A DNA stretch of 64,000 nt from Vibrio sp. 14G-20. Lineage in GTDB: Bacteria; Pseudomonadota; Gammaproteobacteria; Enterobacterales; Vibrionaceae. Location of the stretch: assembly GCF_026241515.1 (NCBI RefSeq), contig NZ_JAPHPW010000017.1:37632-101631 (forward strand), written 5' to 3'. This document shows, in pieces, positions 25,705 through 34,976 of this stretch (position 1 is its first letter; each line of letters begins with the position of its first letter). The translations under genes and the position numbers were made by a program. The notes under the pieces are model-generated. The model had not been told where the DNA came from. It was given only the letters and a program-made list of their open reading frames with translations, and searched no databases.

Positions 25705-27565
25705 CGCTCCCATCGAGGCTGTTTCTCAACAAACTCTAAAAGAAAGCAACTACAAAGCTTGCTTCCTAATCCCGTGCTTTAACCACGGTGCAACCATGCC
25801 CTCGGTGGTCTCATCACTTCTTAATTTCGAACTTCCGATTATTATTGTTGATGATGGCAGTGAACTCGCGACCAAACAGTTTCTGACTCCCCTTGCCGAA
25901 AACCCAAATGTGACTTTGGTGACGCTCGAGCAAAACCAAGGCAAAGGGGGCGCAGTAAAGGCTGGCATCAAACGAGCACAAGAGCTCGGCTTTAGCCACG
26001 CTATTCAGATTGATGCTGACGGACAGCATGACCTAGACGCCCTACCCGCGTTAATCCAAGCTTCGCAAGACAAACCTCAGCGCTTGATATCAGGTCAGCC
26101 TGTTTATGACGAGAGCGTGCCTAAAGCAAGGCTCTACGGACGCTACGCGACACACATTTGGGTATGGATAGAAACCCTCTCTCTATCGATTAAAGACAGC
26201 ATGTGTGGCTTTAGAGCGTATCCAATCGATAAGACGCAAACCGTACTGAATAAATACGATGTCGGTTCGAGAATGGACTTTGATATCGAGATTCTGGTTC
26301 GCCTGTATTGGGAAGGCTGCGATATCGACTTCGTTGAAACGCGTGTTATCTACCCAGAAAATGGTATCTCTCATTTCGATGCACTGTGGGACAACGTAAA
26401 AATCAGTTGGATGCACACAAGACTGTTCTTCGGCATGCTGCCGAGATCACCAAAATTGATTGCTCGTCATTTCAAATCGGATTCCGCCGAGAGCTTATCT
26501 GCTGCCGAGAGTTTATCTGCAGCTAAAAGTTTGCCAGCTGAAAATAGCCAAGGTTCCTCGGCAGATTCAAGACAAGTAAATTCCGAACAAATAGGTCCAG
26601 AACAACCCCATTGGTCGCGTACTCAAGAACGCGGCACTGTGCTGGGAATCAAACTGTTATTGGCCGTTTATACCTTGTTAGGCCGAGGCGTATTTAATCT
26701 GATTTTACGCGGCGTGATGCGTTACTACCACCTAACGGGCAAACGTGCACGAAACGCCTCAGAACAGTACCTATTTCAGCTTAAGGCATACGCTGAACAA
26801 CAGAATATTGAGTTACCCGCTGAATTAACCAGTTATAACCATCTGCTCTCGTTTGGCCATACCATGCTAGACAAGTTGGCTGCATGGAAAGGGGATTTTT
26901 CGGTCGATAACCTGAGTATTCATGGTCAAGAACAATTTGAGAGCATGGTGGCAAATAAGCAAGGTGTGCTAATCCTAGGTTCTCATCTTGGCAACATCGA
27001 ACTGTGTCGAGCTTTGGGTCGCAGACACTCGAACATCAAAATCAATGCATTGGTTTTTACCGAGCACGCTGAGCGTTTTAATTCGGTGATGAAAGCGGTC
27101 AACCCGCAGTCTGATTTAAACCTGATTCAGGTAACTTCAATGGGGCCTGATACTGCTATCTTGTTGCAACAGAAACTGGAACAAGGTGAGTGGATTGTGA
27201 TTGTTGGCGATAGAACCTCCACCAGCAAAGAGAGCCGTTCAGTATGGGCTGAGTTCTTGGGTAAGGAAGCGCCCTTCCCTCAAGGGCCATTTATGTTAGC
27301 CTCTGTTCTCAAAGCGCCAGTATTTCTATTATTTGGGCTACGTGATGACTCACAATCTAAGCCGCATTTTAATGTCTATTTCGAGCATTTTAGCGACAAG
27401 ATAGAACTACCCAGAAAGACTCGCGAACAATCTTTACAGCAAGTCGTGCAAAAATACGCAAATCGACTTGAGCACTACACACTGAAAGCACCGCTTCAGT
27501 GGTACAACTTTTTTAACTTTTGGACATTGAGCAACCAGCACCATGACGAAAAAGAATCCAAATAG
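25697..27565 (+). CDS. apeJ: Glycosyltransferase family 2 / acyltransferase fusion
   Basis: A 622-residue two-domain protein. The N-terminal GT2 domain (about 18-255) has LIPCFNHGATMPSVV, IIIVDDGS, then QIDADGQHD (DxD metal site) and KDSMCGFRAYP. The C-terminal LpxL/HtrB-like acyltransferase (about 310-615) has GVLILGSHLGNIELCRALG with the HX4E-type motif and WIVIVGDRTS. Between them lies a Ser/Ala/Glu-rich linker with tandem 6-residue repeats. It probably glycosylates and acylates the polyene or its lipid anchor; substrates are inferred. It overlaps apeI by 8 bp and the lyase gene by 23 bp. Confidence 0.88.
   Translation: MNSAPIEAVSQQTLKESNYKACFLIPCFNHGATMPSVVSSLLNFELPIIIVDDGSELATKQFLTPLAENPNVTLVTLEQNQGKGGAVKAGIKRAQELGFSHAIQIDADGQHDLDALPALIQASQDKPQRLISGQPVYDESVPKARLYGRYATHIWVWIETLSLSIKDSMCGFRAYPIDKTQTVLNKYDVGSRMDFDIEILVRLYWEGCDIDFVETRVIYPENGISHFDALWDNVKISWMHTRLFFGMLPRSPKLIARHFKSDSAESLSAAESLSAAKSLPAENSQGSSADSRQVNSEQIGPEQPHWSRTQERGTVLGIKLLLAVYTLLGRGVFNLILRGVMRYYHLTGKRARNASEQYLFQLKAYAEQQNIELPAELTSYNHLLSFGHTMLDKLAAWKGDFSVDNLSIHGQEQFESMVANKQGVLILGSHLGNIELCRALGRRHSNIKINALVFTEHAERFNSVMKAVNPQSDLNLIQVTSMGPDTAILLQQKLEQGEWIVIVGDRTSTSKESRSVWAEFLGKEAPFPQGPFMLASVLKAPVFLLFGLRDDSQSKPHFNVYFEHFSDKIELPRKTREQSLQQVVQKYANRLEHYTLKAPLQWYNFFNFWTLSNQHHDEKESK
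26489..26542 (+). repeat. Three tandem 18-bp repeats in the apeJ linker
   Basis: Residues 265-282 read ESLSAA, ESLSAA, KSLPAE. The first two nucleotide units differ at few third positions and the third is more diverged. The unit is a multiple of three, so copy changes would lengthen the linker between the two catalytic domains without a frameshift. Confidence 0.88.
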
Positions 27566-29090
27566 CATCACTTTTGGTGCCGAACGCCTCACTATCGAGG
27601 ACGTTGTCGCTATCTCACAAGGCGCAAAAGCCTCGATGAACTCAAGTGACGAGTTCACATCAAAAATCGACCGCGGTGTTGCTTTCTTAGAACGCCTTCT
27701 AAAAGAAGAAGGCGTAATCTATGGCGTAACAACGGGTTACGGTGACTCATGTACCGTTGCGATCCCGCCGAACCTTGTCGATGAATTACCTCTGCATCTA
27801 ACGCGTTTTCACGGCTGTGGTTTAGGCGAAATTTTGTCTCACGAGCAAGCGCGCGCAGTGTTAGCAACGCGTCTTTGTTCGTTGTCACAAGGTGTGTCTG
27901 GTGTGACTCACGATCTGCTCAACCAAATCGTTACCCTGATCAACCAAGATATCTCACCGCGTATTCCTCAAGAAGGCTCTGTCGGCGCCAGTGGCGATCT
28001 AACGCCTTTGTCTTATTTGGCAGCAACGCTAATTGGCGAGCGCGATGTTATCTATAAAGGCGAAGTTCGCCCAACCAGTGATGTCTACAAAGAACTAGGC
28101 ATTAACCCTATCAAGCTTAAGCCCAAAGAAGGCCTAGCGTTGATGAATGGCACGTCAGTGATGACAGCCTTAGCCTGTATCGCCTACAAACGCGCTGAAT
28201 ACCTAACTCAACTGTCGACTAAGATCACGGCAATGGTGTCTGTGGGTATGCAAGGTAATGACTTCCACTTCGATGAAGCGCTGTTTGCAGTGAAGCCTCA
28301 CCCTGGTCAACAACAAATTGCAGCGTGGTTACGCGACGACCTTCAAGCAGAACGCCCACCTCGCAACAGTGACCGACTGCAAGATCGTTACTCATTGCGT
28401 TGTGCTCCACATGTTATCGGTGTCGTTCAAGACTCTCTGCCTTGGCTTCGCCAAATGATTGAGAATGAGCTAAATAGCGCCAACGATAACCCAATTATCG
28501 ATGGTGATAATGAACGCGTACTGCATGGTGGACACTTCTACGGCGGCCATATTGCCATGGCGATGGATACGTTAAAAACAGCAGTAGCCAACCTTGCGGA
28601 TCTGCTTGATCGCCAAATGGCACAGTTGATGGATTACAAGTTCAACAACGGACTGCCATTTAACCTAACAGGCGCAGAAGGCGAACGTAAGCCAATCAAC
28701 CACGGCTTCAAGGCAGTACAGATCGGTGTTTCAGCTTGGACGGCAGAAGCACTGAAACACACCATGCCAGCGAGCGTGTTCTCTCGTTCTACTGAATGTC
28801 ACAACCAAGATAAAGTCAGCATGGGTACCATTGCTGCTCGTGATTGTTTACGCGTTCTAGAGCTAACGGAACAAGTGGCAGCAGCATCACTTCTGGCGGG
28901 TACACAAGCACTTGAACTTCGTAAACGTCACAATGAGCTTGATGAGCACCACATGAGTGAAAACCTAAAGCACATTCGCGACGAAGTACTCAAAGAGTTT
29001 GAGTTTATTGTTGAAGATCGACCGCTTGAAGGCGATCTACGCCACTTCATTGCTCGTATTCAAAGTCAGCACTGGTCACTTTACTCATAG
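27543..29090 (+). CDS. Aromatic amino acid ammonia lyase (HAL/PAL/TAL family)
   Basis: A 515-residue MIO-dependent lyase. The cofactor-forming Ala-Ser-Gly is at residues 149-151 in EGSVGASGDLTPLSYLA. The Tyr loop is VIYGVTTGYG (58-67), and RYSLRCAPHVIG and NDNPIID are other core motifs. The substrate-selecting region reads LTRFHGCGLG, with F89-H90 where histidine lyases have Ser-His. In this operon it most likely deaminates tyrosine (or phenylalanine) to a cinnamate starter for the aryl polyene, rather than degrading histidine; no hut genes are present. It overlaps apeJ by 23 bp. Confidence 0.9.
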   Translation: MTKKNPNSITFGAERLTIEDVVAISQGAKASMNSSDEFTSKIDRGVAFLERLLKEEGVIYGVTTGYGDSCTVAIPPNLVDELPLHLTRFHGCGLGEILSHEQARAVLATRLCSLSQGVSGVTHDLLNQIVTLINQDISPRIPQEGSVGASGDLTPLSYLAATLIGERDVIYKGEVRPTSDVYKELGINPIKLKPKEGLALMNGTSVMTALACIAYKRAEYLTQLSTKITAMVSVGMQGNDFHFDEALFAVKPHPGQQQIAAWLRDDLQAERPPRNSDRLQDRYSLRCAPHVIGVVQDSLPWLRQMIENELNSANDNPIIDGDNERVLHGGHFYGGHIAMAMDTLKTAVANLADLLDRQMAQLMDYKFNNGLPFNLTGAEGERKPINHGFKAVQIGVSAWTAEALKHTMPASVFSRSTECHNQDKVSMGTIAARDCLRVLELTEQVAAASLLAGTQALELRKRHNELDEHHMSENLKHIRDEVLKEFEFIVEDRPLEGDLRHFIARIQSQHWSLYS

Positions 29091-29146
29091 AGTAGCTAAC
29101 CTCATAAAGTAGCCAACCCTTTACGCAATATTGTTGAGAGCGATTT

Positions 29147-29677
29147 ATGTCTGAAATCCTTCATCCATTACAATCTGAGGTCACTCTAGTTACCTCATTC
29201 CAAGATGCCGACCCGATGGGCGTGATCTATCACGGCAACTACTTCCGGTTTTTTGAAGAAGTAAGGCGCATCATGATGGATAAGATTGAGTACAACTATC
29301 ATGAGATGAAGGATTCCGGCTACATGTGGCCAATCATCGACACGCGCGTAAAGTACATTAAAGCGATCCCTTTTAATCATCAGATCAAGGTATCAGCTAA
29401 GCTGACCGAGTGGGAAAATCGCTTGCGTGTTGACTACGAAATTCACGATGCCAACACTGGAGCTCGTATGACGCGAGCTCATACCATGCAGGTTGCGGTG
29501 ACCATTGAAGAACAAGAAATGTGTTTTGCTTCGCCGAAAATATTTACCGATAAAATCGATCATTGGCACCAATTTGGCTGTTTGCCACAATCAAACACCA
29601 CTCAATCAAATAATCCGCTATCCGATCAATCTCAAGCAACTAACACACAGCAGCAGGTGAAACATGAGTCTGTTTAA
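29147..29677 (+). CDS. apeK: 4HBT hotdog thioesterase
   Basis: A 176-residue YbgC-like thioesterase. The catalytic region is FQDADPMGVIYHGNYFRFFEEVRR, with the expected Asp and the HxNY motif, followed by IDTRVKYIKAIPFNHQIKVSAKLTEWENRLRVDYEI. The C-terminal 30 residues are Ser/Asn/Gln-rich and probably disordered. It probably releases or proofreads polyene acyl-ACP. It overlaps the next gene by 14 bp. Confidence 0.87.
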   Translation: MSEILHPLQSEVTLVTSFQDADPMGVIYHGNYFRFFEEVRRIMMDKIEYNYHEMKDSGYMWPIIDTRVKYIKAIPFNHQIKVSAKLTEWENRLRVDYEIHDANTGARMTRAHTMQVAVTIEEQEMCFASPKIFTDKIDHWHQFGCLPQSNTTQSNNPLSDQSQATNTQQQVKHESV

Positions 29678-30362
29678 ACACGGACGTAAGCAAATCAGCA
29701 TCGCACTACTAGGGCTTGCCTCTGTGATGGCGAGTAGCTTTGTTATTGCTAATGAAAGTACAGCTACGGTTGGCTCTATTTCAGATCTTCAAACAGTATT
29801 AAGTGCAAACAACATCGTGCGTGGAGAGTTTACTCAAACACGCAATATGGAAATGTTCGCTCAGCCTTTAACATCACAAGGTGCTTTCCTGTTAGACAAA
29901 TCGAATGGTTTACTTTGGACACAAGCGACACCCTTCCCTGTGAGCTTGGTGCTAACCGACAACAAACTGAGCCAAAGGTTTGCTGATCAACCAGCTAAGA
30001 TCATCACCGACCAAGAAAACCCAATGGCGTTTTATTTCAGCCATATATTCCTATCGGTGTTCCACGGTGATACTCAAAAACTCCAAGAGCAGTTCTCACT
30101 GTCATTTGAACCCGCGACTGAGCAAAGCTCAGATGAAAGTGCAAATGAAAGCACAGAGGGTACGTCATGGACGCTCACTCTAAAGCCCAAAAGTGCGCCA
30201 ATGAATGCGGTATTTGAAGCCATCACACTACAAGGTAACAACGATATTGAACGCATTGAGCTGAAAGAGATTCGTGGAGACAGCACAGTGATCGAATTTA
30301 GCCAGCTAAGCCATCAACCGGAAGTATTATCAGATGCTGAAGCGCAACAATTCCAACTCTAG
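29664..30362 (+). CDS. apeL: LolA-like periplasmic lipid carrier
   Basis: A 232-residue precursor with a signal peptide (hydrophobic about 11-28, cleavage near VIANES). The LolA-like fold has IVRGEFTQTRNMEMFAQPLTSQGAFLLDKSNGLLWTQATPFPVSLVLT. Such proteins accompany aryl polyene and related lipid pigment clusters next to an MMPL exporter, suggesting a periplasmic shuttle toward the outer membrane. It is not the housekeeping LolA. An acidic Ser/Glu-rich insert lies at about 150-170. It overlaps the next gene by 29 bp. Confidence 0.85.
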   Translation: MSLFKHGRKQISIALLGLASVMASSFVIANESTATVGSISDLQTVLSANNIVRGEFTQTRNMEMFAQPLTSQGAFLLDKSNGLLWTQATPFPVSLVLTDNKLSQRFADQPAKIITDQENPMAFYFSHIFLSVFHGDTQKLQEQFSLSFEPATEQSSDESANESTEGTSWTLTLKPKSAPMNAVFEAITLQGNNDIERIELKEIRGDSTVIEFSQLSHQPEVLSDAEAQQFQL

Positions 30363-32706
30363 CCTTGCCCTTATTTGGCTTGTTATCGTGGTGCTATTTA
30401 GCGGACTGTTAATCAAACAGTTCGCTTTTTCTTCTTCAGTACCGATTGAAAGCAACATTATGAAATTGCTGCCAGAAAACCAGCAAGATCCTATGGTAGA
30501 ACAAGCCTTTCAACAAATTTCCAACTCGATGAGTGAGCAAGTCGTCTTCATAATAAGTGGCTCTGATATCGAACATGCCACCGCTGCCACTAATGCTTTT
30601 GAAAAAGCCCTCAACCAAAGAGCGTTCTCCAGTCAGCCAACTCTTTTTAAGCACGTGCAAGGCAAAATCAACGCCAGCACTCAAAGCCAATGGAGCGATT
30701 TCTATTTTCGTCATCGGGCTCAACTGTTGACCGTTCAGCAAAAAGAAACACTGGTACACTCGCCCGAATCTCGCGCTCAACATGTAATTCAGTCGTTATA
30801 CAATCCATTTTCAGGCGTCACTGCAGCCGAACTGACACTCGATCCTTTTTTGTTATTTCGAGACTACATCAGCGCCGTTGGTACTCGTTCGAGTAACTTT
30901 AGCCTTAAAGAGGGCTACCTAACGGCGCAATCGCAAGCTCAGTCACACATTTTGGTTACCGCAACCTTGGCTGGCTCACCCTATAACTTGGCTATTCAAG
31001 AGCAACTTCCGGCACTTGACGCTTTAGAGCGAGACATAGAGAAGCAATTTGACGTCAAAGTTCAGCATACTGGCGTGGTTTTCTACGCTAATTACGGCAC
31101 TCAAAGTGCAAAATCTGAGATCAGCACCATTGGTTTAGGATCGTTAGCTGGCGTTATTCTGTTGGTGTGGCTGACATTTCGTAGCGCCCTACCACTTGCT
31201 TTATCACTACTTTCAATCAGTACTGGATTACTGGTTGCACTCGCGAGCACCGTCGCTATCTTCGGCAAAATTCACTTGTTCAGCTTAGTGTTCGGCGCCA
31301 GTTTGATCGGCGTATCAATCGATTACTCTTTTCACTTCCTTACCGATCGCTTAGCGGCAGGAAGTAAATGGCAAAGTAAAAAAGGGTTGCAGCATATCCT
31401 TATTGCGATCAGTTTAGGGCTTATTACTAGCTTGATTGGCTATCTAGGCTTACTTGTTGCACCTTTCCCAGGCTTACAACAACTTGCTTTGTTCTCGTCA
31501 ATTGGACTCATTGCAGCTTACGCCAGTGTAGTGTGTTGGTACCCCGTTTTAGCGGCGAAACCAAGTCAGGAACGCCCACTTCCCCTAGCGAAGCTTTGGC
31601 ATAGTTGGTTGAGTGTATGGAGCAAGCCAAAATTCAGAATAGGCTTACCGTTAACGGTGACTGTCGTTAGCCTAATGTCACTCAGTCAAATTCGTTACGA
31701 CGACGATATACGCCAACTTCAGGCAATGCCAGAGCAACTCAAACAGCAAGAGCAAGCCATCACTGAGATTTCAGGATTAGGCAGTGGTCAAAATATGCTG
31801 TTGGTGACTGCGAAAAGTAATCAAGCATTACTGAAAAAATTGGCATTGATCACCTCTGAATTAGATTCATTGATCGAGAAGCGAGGCATCTCAGGATATC
31901 GCAGCGTCAATCAACACCTGCCAAGTGAGCACGAGCAAAATGAAAACTATCGGCTGGTGAAACAGCTCTACGCTAATCAGAACTCAACATTACAAACCAC
32001 ATTAGGTTGGTCGAGTTTCCCTGAGCTTCCTAACTATGAACCAATAACAGTTGATGGGTTTTTAGCATCACCAGTATCAGAACCCATTCGTCCTCTTTGG
32101 TTGAGGCCGATAGATGGACAAGCTTCGTCTGTTATTTTAATCAAAGATGTCACTGACTCAGAGCTGTTCTCTCAATGGCTTGGTTCAGATTTTGCTCAGC
32201 ATCAAGATGTTAAGTTCCTCAATAAGGCCGATGAAATTTCGTCGCTTTTTGCTGAATACAGAGTCAAGATCACCGAACTATTATTAATAGCATTGGCAGC
32301 CATTGGAATGGTTTTAGGTTGGCGTTATGGCGTAAAACAGAGCCTGTTGATGCTGTTGCCGTCTTTGATTGCGGGAATCGCAGGGCTAGCGATCACCGGC
32401 GTTTTAGGTTCGACCTTAAACCTATTTAACTTATTGGGTCTGATTCTGATTCTAGGGATTGGCATCGACTACACCCTTTTCTTTGCTGAGCAGAAGAAAT
32501 CACTGAGCACCTTGTTAGCCATTACCTTGTCTGGCCTCACGACGTTGCTTTCATTTGGTTTATTGTCACTAAGTCAGACTCATGCCATTCATAGCTTCGG
32601 TGTTACCGTCTTAACGGGTATTTTTGTGGCGTGGTTGCTTTCTCCACTCGCAATCAATACAGAGAAAGCCGCAAGAAAACCAAAACCTCATGAGGCTTTT
32701 AGATGA
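30334..32706 (+). CDS. apeM: MMPL/RND-family exporter
   Basis: A 790-residue membrane transporter with two repeated halves. Each half has an N-terminal membrane anchor, a large periplasmic loop (about 40-260 and 425-635) and a cluster of about five membrane helices. Recognisable segments include LVFGASLIGVSIDYSFHFLTD and GLILILGIGIDYTLFFAEQ, the GxxxDY-type motif in the equivalent helix of each half. It probably exports the finished aryl polyene lipid from the inner membrane, handing it to the LolA-like carrier. It overlaps both neighbours. Confidence 0.89.
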   Translation: MLKRNNSNSSLALIWLVIVVLFSGLLIKQFAFSSSVPIESNIMKLLPENQQDPMVEQAFQQISNSMSEQVVFIISGSDIEHATAATNAFEKALNQRAFSSQPTLFKHVQGKINASTQSQWSDFYFRHRAQLLTVQQKETLVHSPESRAQHVIQSLYNPFSGVTAAELTLDPFLLFRDYISAVGTRSSNFSLKEGYLTAQSQAQSHILVTATLAGSPYNLAIQEQLPALDALERDIEKQFDVKVQHTGVVFYANYGTQSAKSEISTIGLGSLAGVILLVWLTFRSALPLALSLLSISTGLLVALASTVAIFGKIHLFSLVFGASLIGVSIDYSFHFLTDRLAAGSKWQSKKGLQHILIAISLGLITSLIGYLGLLVAPFPGLQQLALFSSIGLIAAYASVVCWYPVLAAKPSQERPLPLAKLWHSWLSVWSKPKFRIGLPLTVTVVSLMSLSQIRYDDDIRQLQAMPEQLKQQEQAITEISGLGSGQNMLLVTAKSNQALLKKLALITSELDSLIEKRGISGYRSVNQHLPSEHEQNENYRLVKQLYANQNSTLQTTLGWSSFPELPNYEPITVDGFLASPVSEPIRPLWLRPIDGQASSVILIKDVTDSELFSQWLGSDFAQHQDVKFLNKADEISSLFAEYRVKITELLLIALAAIGMVLGWRYGVKQSLLMLLPSLIAGIAGLAITGVLGSTLNLFNLLGLILILGIGIDYTLFFAEQKKSLSTLLAITLSGLTTLLSFGLLSLSQTHAIHSFGVTVLTGIFVAWLLSPLAINTEKAARKPKPHEAFR

Positions 32707-33326
32707 AAAATACAATACAGATAACGCTGGGCGTTGTATTGGGTTTACTACTCAGTGCCTGTTCAATGGTTTCTCAGCAGCCGACTGGCGCAAGTATGTC
32801 TATCGATAATGACACCGAATTAGCCTTACCTTTGCCTTCTGAGCTTGGATACTCATTTACGGCGAGCCAGTTGATTAACGCGACCTGGCAAAACGAGACT
32901 CAACAACTTCCTGTCCAAGTTGAAGTGACACCAGATAAAGTGGTGTTAGCTGGTTTTTCATCTTGGGGTACTCGAATTTTGTCACTGCAGTACCAAAACC
33001 AAGTGATTGATACACAGGTTTTATCTGGCCTTGGGGCGACCCTGCCGCAACCCGAACAGGTGCTATTTAATTTAATGCTGACCCTATGGCCAGTTGAAGC
33101 GTGGACTCAACCTTTAGAAAGTATCGGCTGGCACTTGGTCGACACAAAAAACAGCCGTACAGTGTTTGACGATAACCAACAGGCAATCATTCGAATTGAT
33201 TACCAAGCGGATTCCGGAGCCGACAAAACTCGCGGCGATATTGTTTTCACGCATTTAACCCAAGGCTATACCATCACTATACAAACGTTAAACTCAACGA
33301 TTGTCGACAACCCAAGTAAGAGCTGA
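32703..33326 (+). CDS. apeN: DUF3261-type lipoprotein of the aryl polyene cluster
   Basis: A 207-residue precursor with a lipobox (LGVVLGLLLSACSM, Cys20). The mature region contains VEVTPDKVVLAGFSSWGTRILSLQYQNQVIDTQVLSGLGATLPQPEQVLFNLMLTLWPVEAW. This fits the DUF3261 lipoproteins that follow the exporter gene in aryl polyene clusters. It is probably an outer-membrane partner of the LolA-like and MMPL proteins, similar to LolB in role; that is inference. It overlaps apeM by 4 bp. Confidence 0.83.
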   Translation: MKNTIQITLGVVLGLLLSACSMVSQQPTGASMSIDNDTELALPLPSELGYSFTASQLINATWQNETQQLPVQVEVTPDKVVLAGFSSWGTRILSLQYQNQVIDTQVLSGLGATLPQPEQVLFNLMLTLWPVEAWTQPLESIGWHLVDTKNSRTVFDDNQQAIIRIDYQADSGADKTRGDIVFTHLTQGYTITIQTLNSTIVDNPSKS

Positions 33327-33331
33327 ACACT

Positions 33332-34519
33332 ATGCCTATTTTTTACATCCAAGACTGTGGTTTCCACTCGGCGCTAGGCTCAAGTGTTGCTGAAATTCAC
33401 GACTGCCTTAAAAATGAGCACAGATCGAACATGGTTGAAGTGGACGATATGCTGAATGACGGCAAGTCGACTGTCGTTGGTAAGGTAGCGGGCGATCTGC
33501 CTGAAATTCCTCAGCACCTTGCCGAATACGCTACTCGTAATAACCAGCTCGCGTTATCGGCCCTAAACCAAATCAAAGATTCTATCGAGCAAGCAACATT
33601 ACAATTTGGCTCGGATAAAGTTGCTGTTGTTATAGGCACTAGCACCTCAGGTATTTCTGATGGTGAAGCGGCTTTCAAACATAAATTGACACACGATGAG
33701 TTTCCTGAGCATTACCATTACTCGAAACAAGAGCTTGGCAATACTTCTGAGTTCGTCAGCCAATACTGCGCGATAATGGGGCCAAGTTATGCAATTTCGA
33801 CGGCTTGCTCATCAAGTGGCCGTGTATTTCTCACCGCCGAGCGACTGTTAGATTCCGGCATAGCCGATGCTGTTTTGGTTGGAGGTGTCGATACCTTATG
33901 TAAACTTACGCTCAATGGCTTCCATGGCCTTGAAGCGCTTTCAACGACACATTGTCAGCCTTTTAGTGCTTCTAGAGATGGTATTAATATCGGAGAAGCC
34001 GCCGCATTTATGCTGCTTAGCAAAATAAAACCATCGAACAACTTACCCAATATTGCTCTGTTAGGTTGTGGTGATAGTTCTGACGCGCACCATATATCAG
34101 CCCCTCACCCTGAAGGAAACGGCGCAGAACAAGCCATGAGAAAGGCACTGAACGCTGCACAGCTAACAGCAGAGGATATCGGCTATATCAATGCCCATGG
34201 CACCGCTACGCCTCTCAATGACTCAATGGAAAGCAAAGCCATTCATCGTATTTTTGCAAACAAGGTTCCCGTCAGTTCCACCAAGCCACTCACCGGGCAT
34301 ACTCTTGGAGCCGCGAGTGCGATAGAAGCAGCAATAGCATGGCATATTTTAAAATATGACTTACCGCTTCCCTTACAAAAATGTCAGGATAAAGCTGAGG
34401 ATATTGAGATTGATTTGGTAAACTGTGCCCAGAAACTTAAAGTAAAGAACATCTTAAGCAACTCATTTGCTTTTGGTGGCAACAACATTAGCCTGATTTT
34501 TGGTGTAGTAAATGACTGA
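33332..34519 (+). CDS. apeO: Beta-ketoacyl-ACP synthase (chain elongation)
   Basis: A 395-residue ketosynthase with a full catalytic triad: Cys in AISTACSSSGR, His in INAHGTATPLND and His in TGHTLGAASAIEAA. It should condense malonyl-ACP with the growing polyene, paired with the cysteine-less chain-length factor encoded at the head of the operon. It starts 5 bp after apeN and overlaps the next gene by 8 bp. Confidence 0.89.
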   Translation: MPIFYIQDCGFHSALGSSVAEIHDCLKNEHRSNMVEVDDMLNDGKSTVVGKVAGDLPEIPQHLAEYATRNNQLALSALNQIKDSIEQATLQFGSDKVAVVIGTSTSGISDGEAAFKHKLTHDEFPEHYHYSKQELGNTSEFVSQYCAIMGPSYAISTACSSSGRVFLTAERLLDSGIADAVLVGGVDTLCKLTLNGFHGLEALSTTHCQPFSASRDGINIGEAAAFMLLSKIKPSNNLPNIALLGCGDSSDAHHISAPHPEGNGAEQAMRKALNAAQLTAEDIGYINAHGTATPLNDSMESKAIHRIFANKVPVSSTKPLTGHTLGAASAIEAAIAWHILKYDLPLPLQKCQDKAEDIEIDLVNCAQKLKVKNILSNSFAFGGNNISLIFGVVND

Positions 34520-34976
34520 TATCCCTTCTGTAGACCAACTCCTCCCACATGATGACCCGATGATATTAATCGATCGTGCTATCAGCGTAGAGGCGTTATC
34601 GATTCACTGCCAAGTGGATATTGGAGCACATAACCTGTTCTTTAACGCAGACACTCAAACCGTACCCGCTTATGTTGGTATCGAGTTTATGGCGCAGTCG
34701 GTTGCCGCTTGGTCTGGATACCACGCGATAAAAAACGGCACCACTCCACCCATCGGCTTCTTACTGGGTTCTCGTCGTTACAAATCACTTTGTGACCAAT
34801 TTTCTCAAGGGCAAACCCTTGATATCTACGCCGAGCAACTGATGGAAGACAGTGGCATGGCCGTGTTTACCGCCAGAGTCGAAGACCAAGGCGAATTGGT
34901 GGCTCAATGCCAACTTAATGTCTATGTGCCAACTGAACAAAAATTACAAGAAATGAAAACTAGGAGCCCATCATGA
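34512..34976 (+). CDS. apeP: Hotdog-fold dehydratase partner
   Basis: A 154-residue hotdog protein, starting MTDIPSVDQLLPHDDPMILIDR (typical FabA/FabZ-like entry). It has VPAYVGIEFMAQSVAAWSGYHAI, where the Glu of GIEFMAQS is the usual catalytic acid. The apeI product has the His side, so the two small hotdog proteins probably form one dehydratase. That complementarity is visible, and the pairing is known for the studied system. Overlaps both neighbours. Confidence 0.86.
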   Translation: MTDIPSVDQLLPHDDPMILIDRAISVEALSIHCQVDIGAHNLFFNADTQTVPAYVGIEFMAQSVAAWSGYHAIKNGTTPPIGFLLGSRRYKSLCDQFSQGQTLDIYAEQLMEDSGMAVFTARVEDQGELVAQCQLNVYVPTEQKLQEMKTRSPS

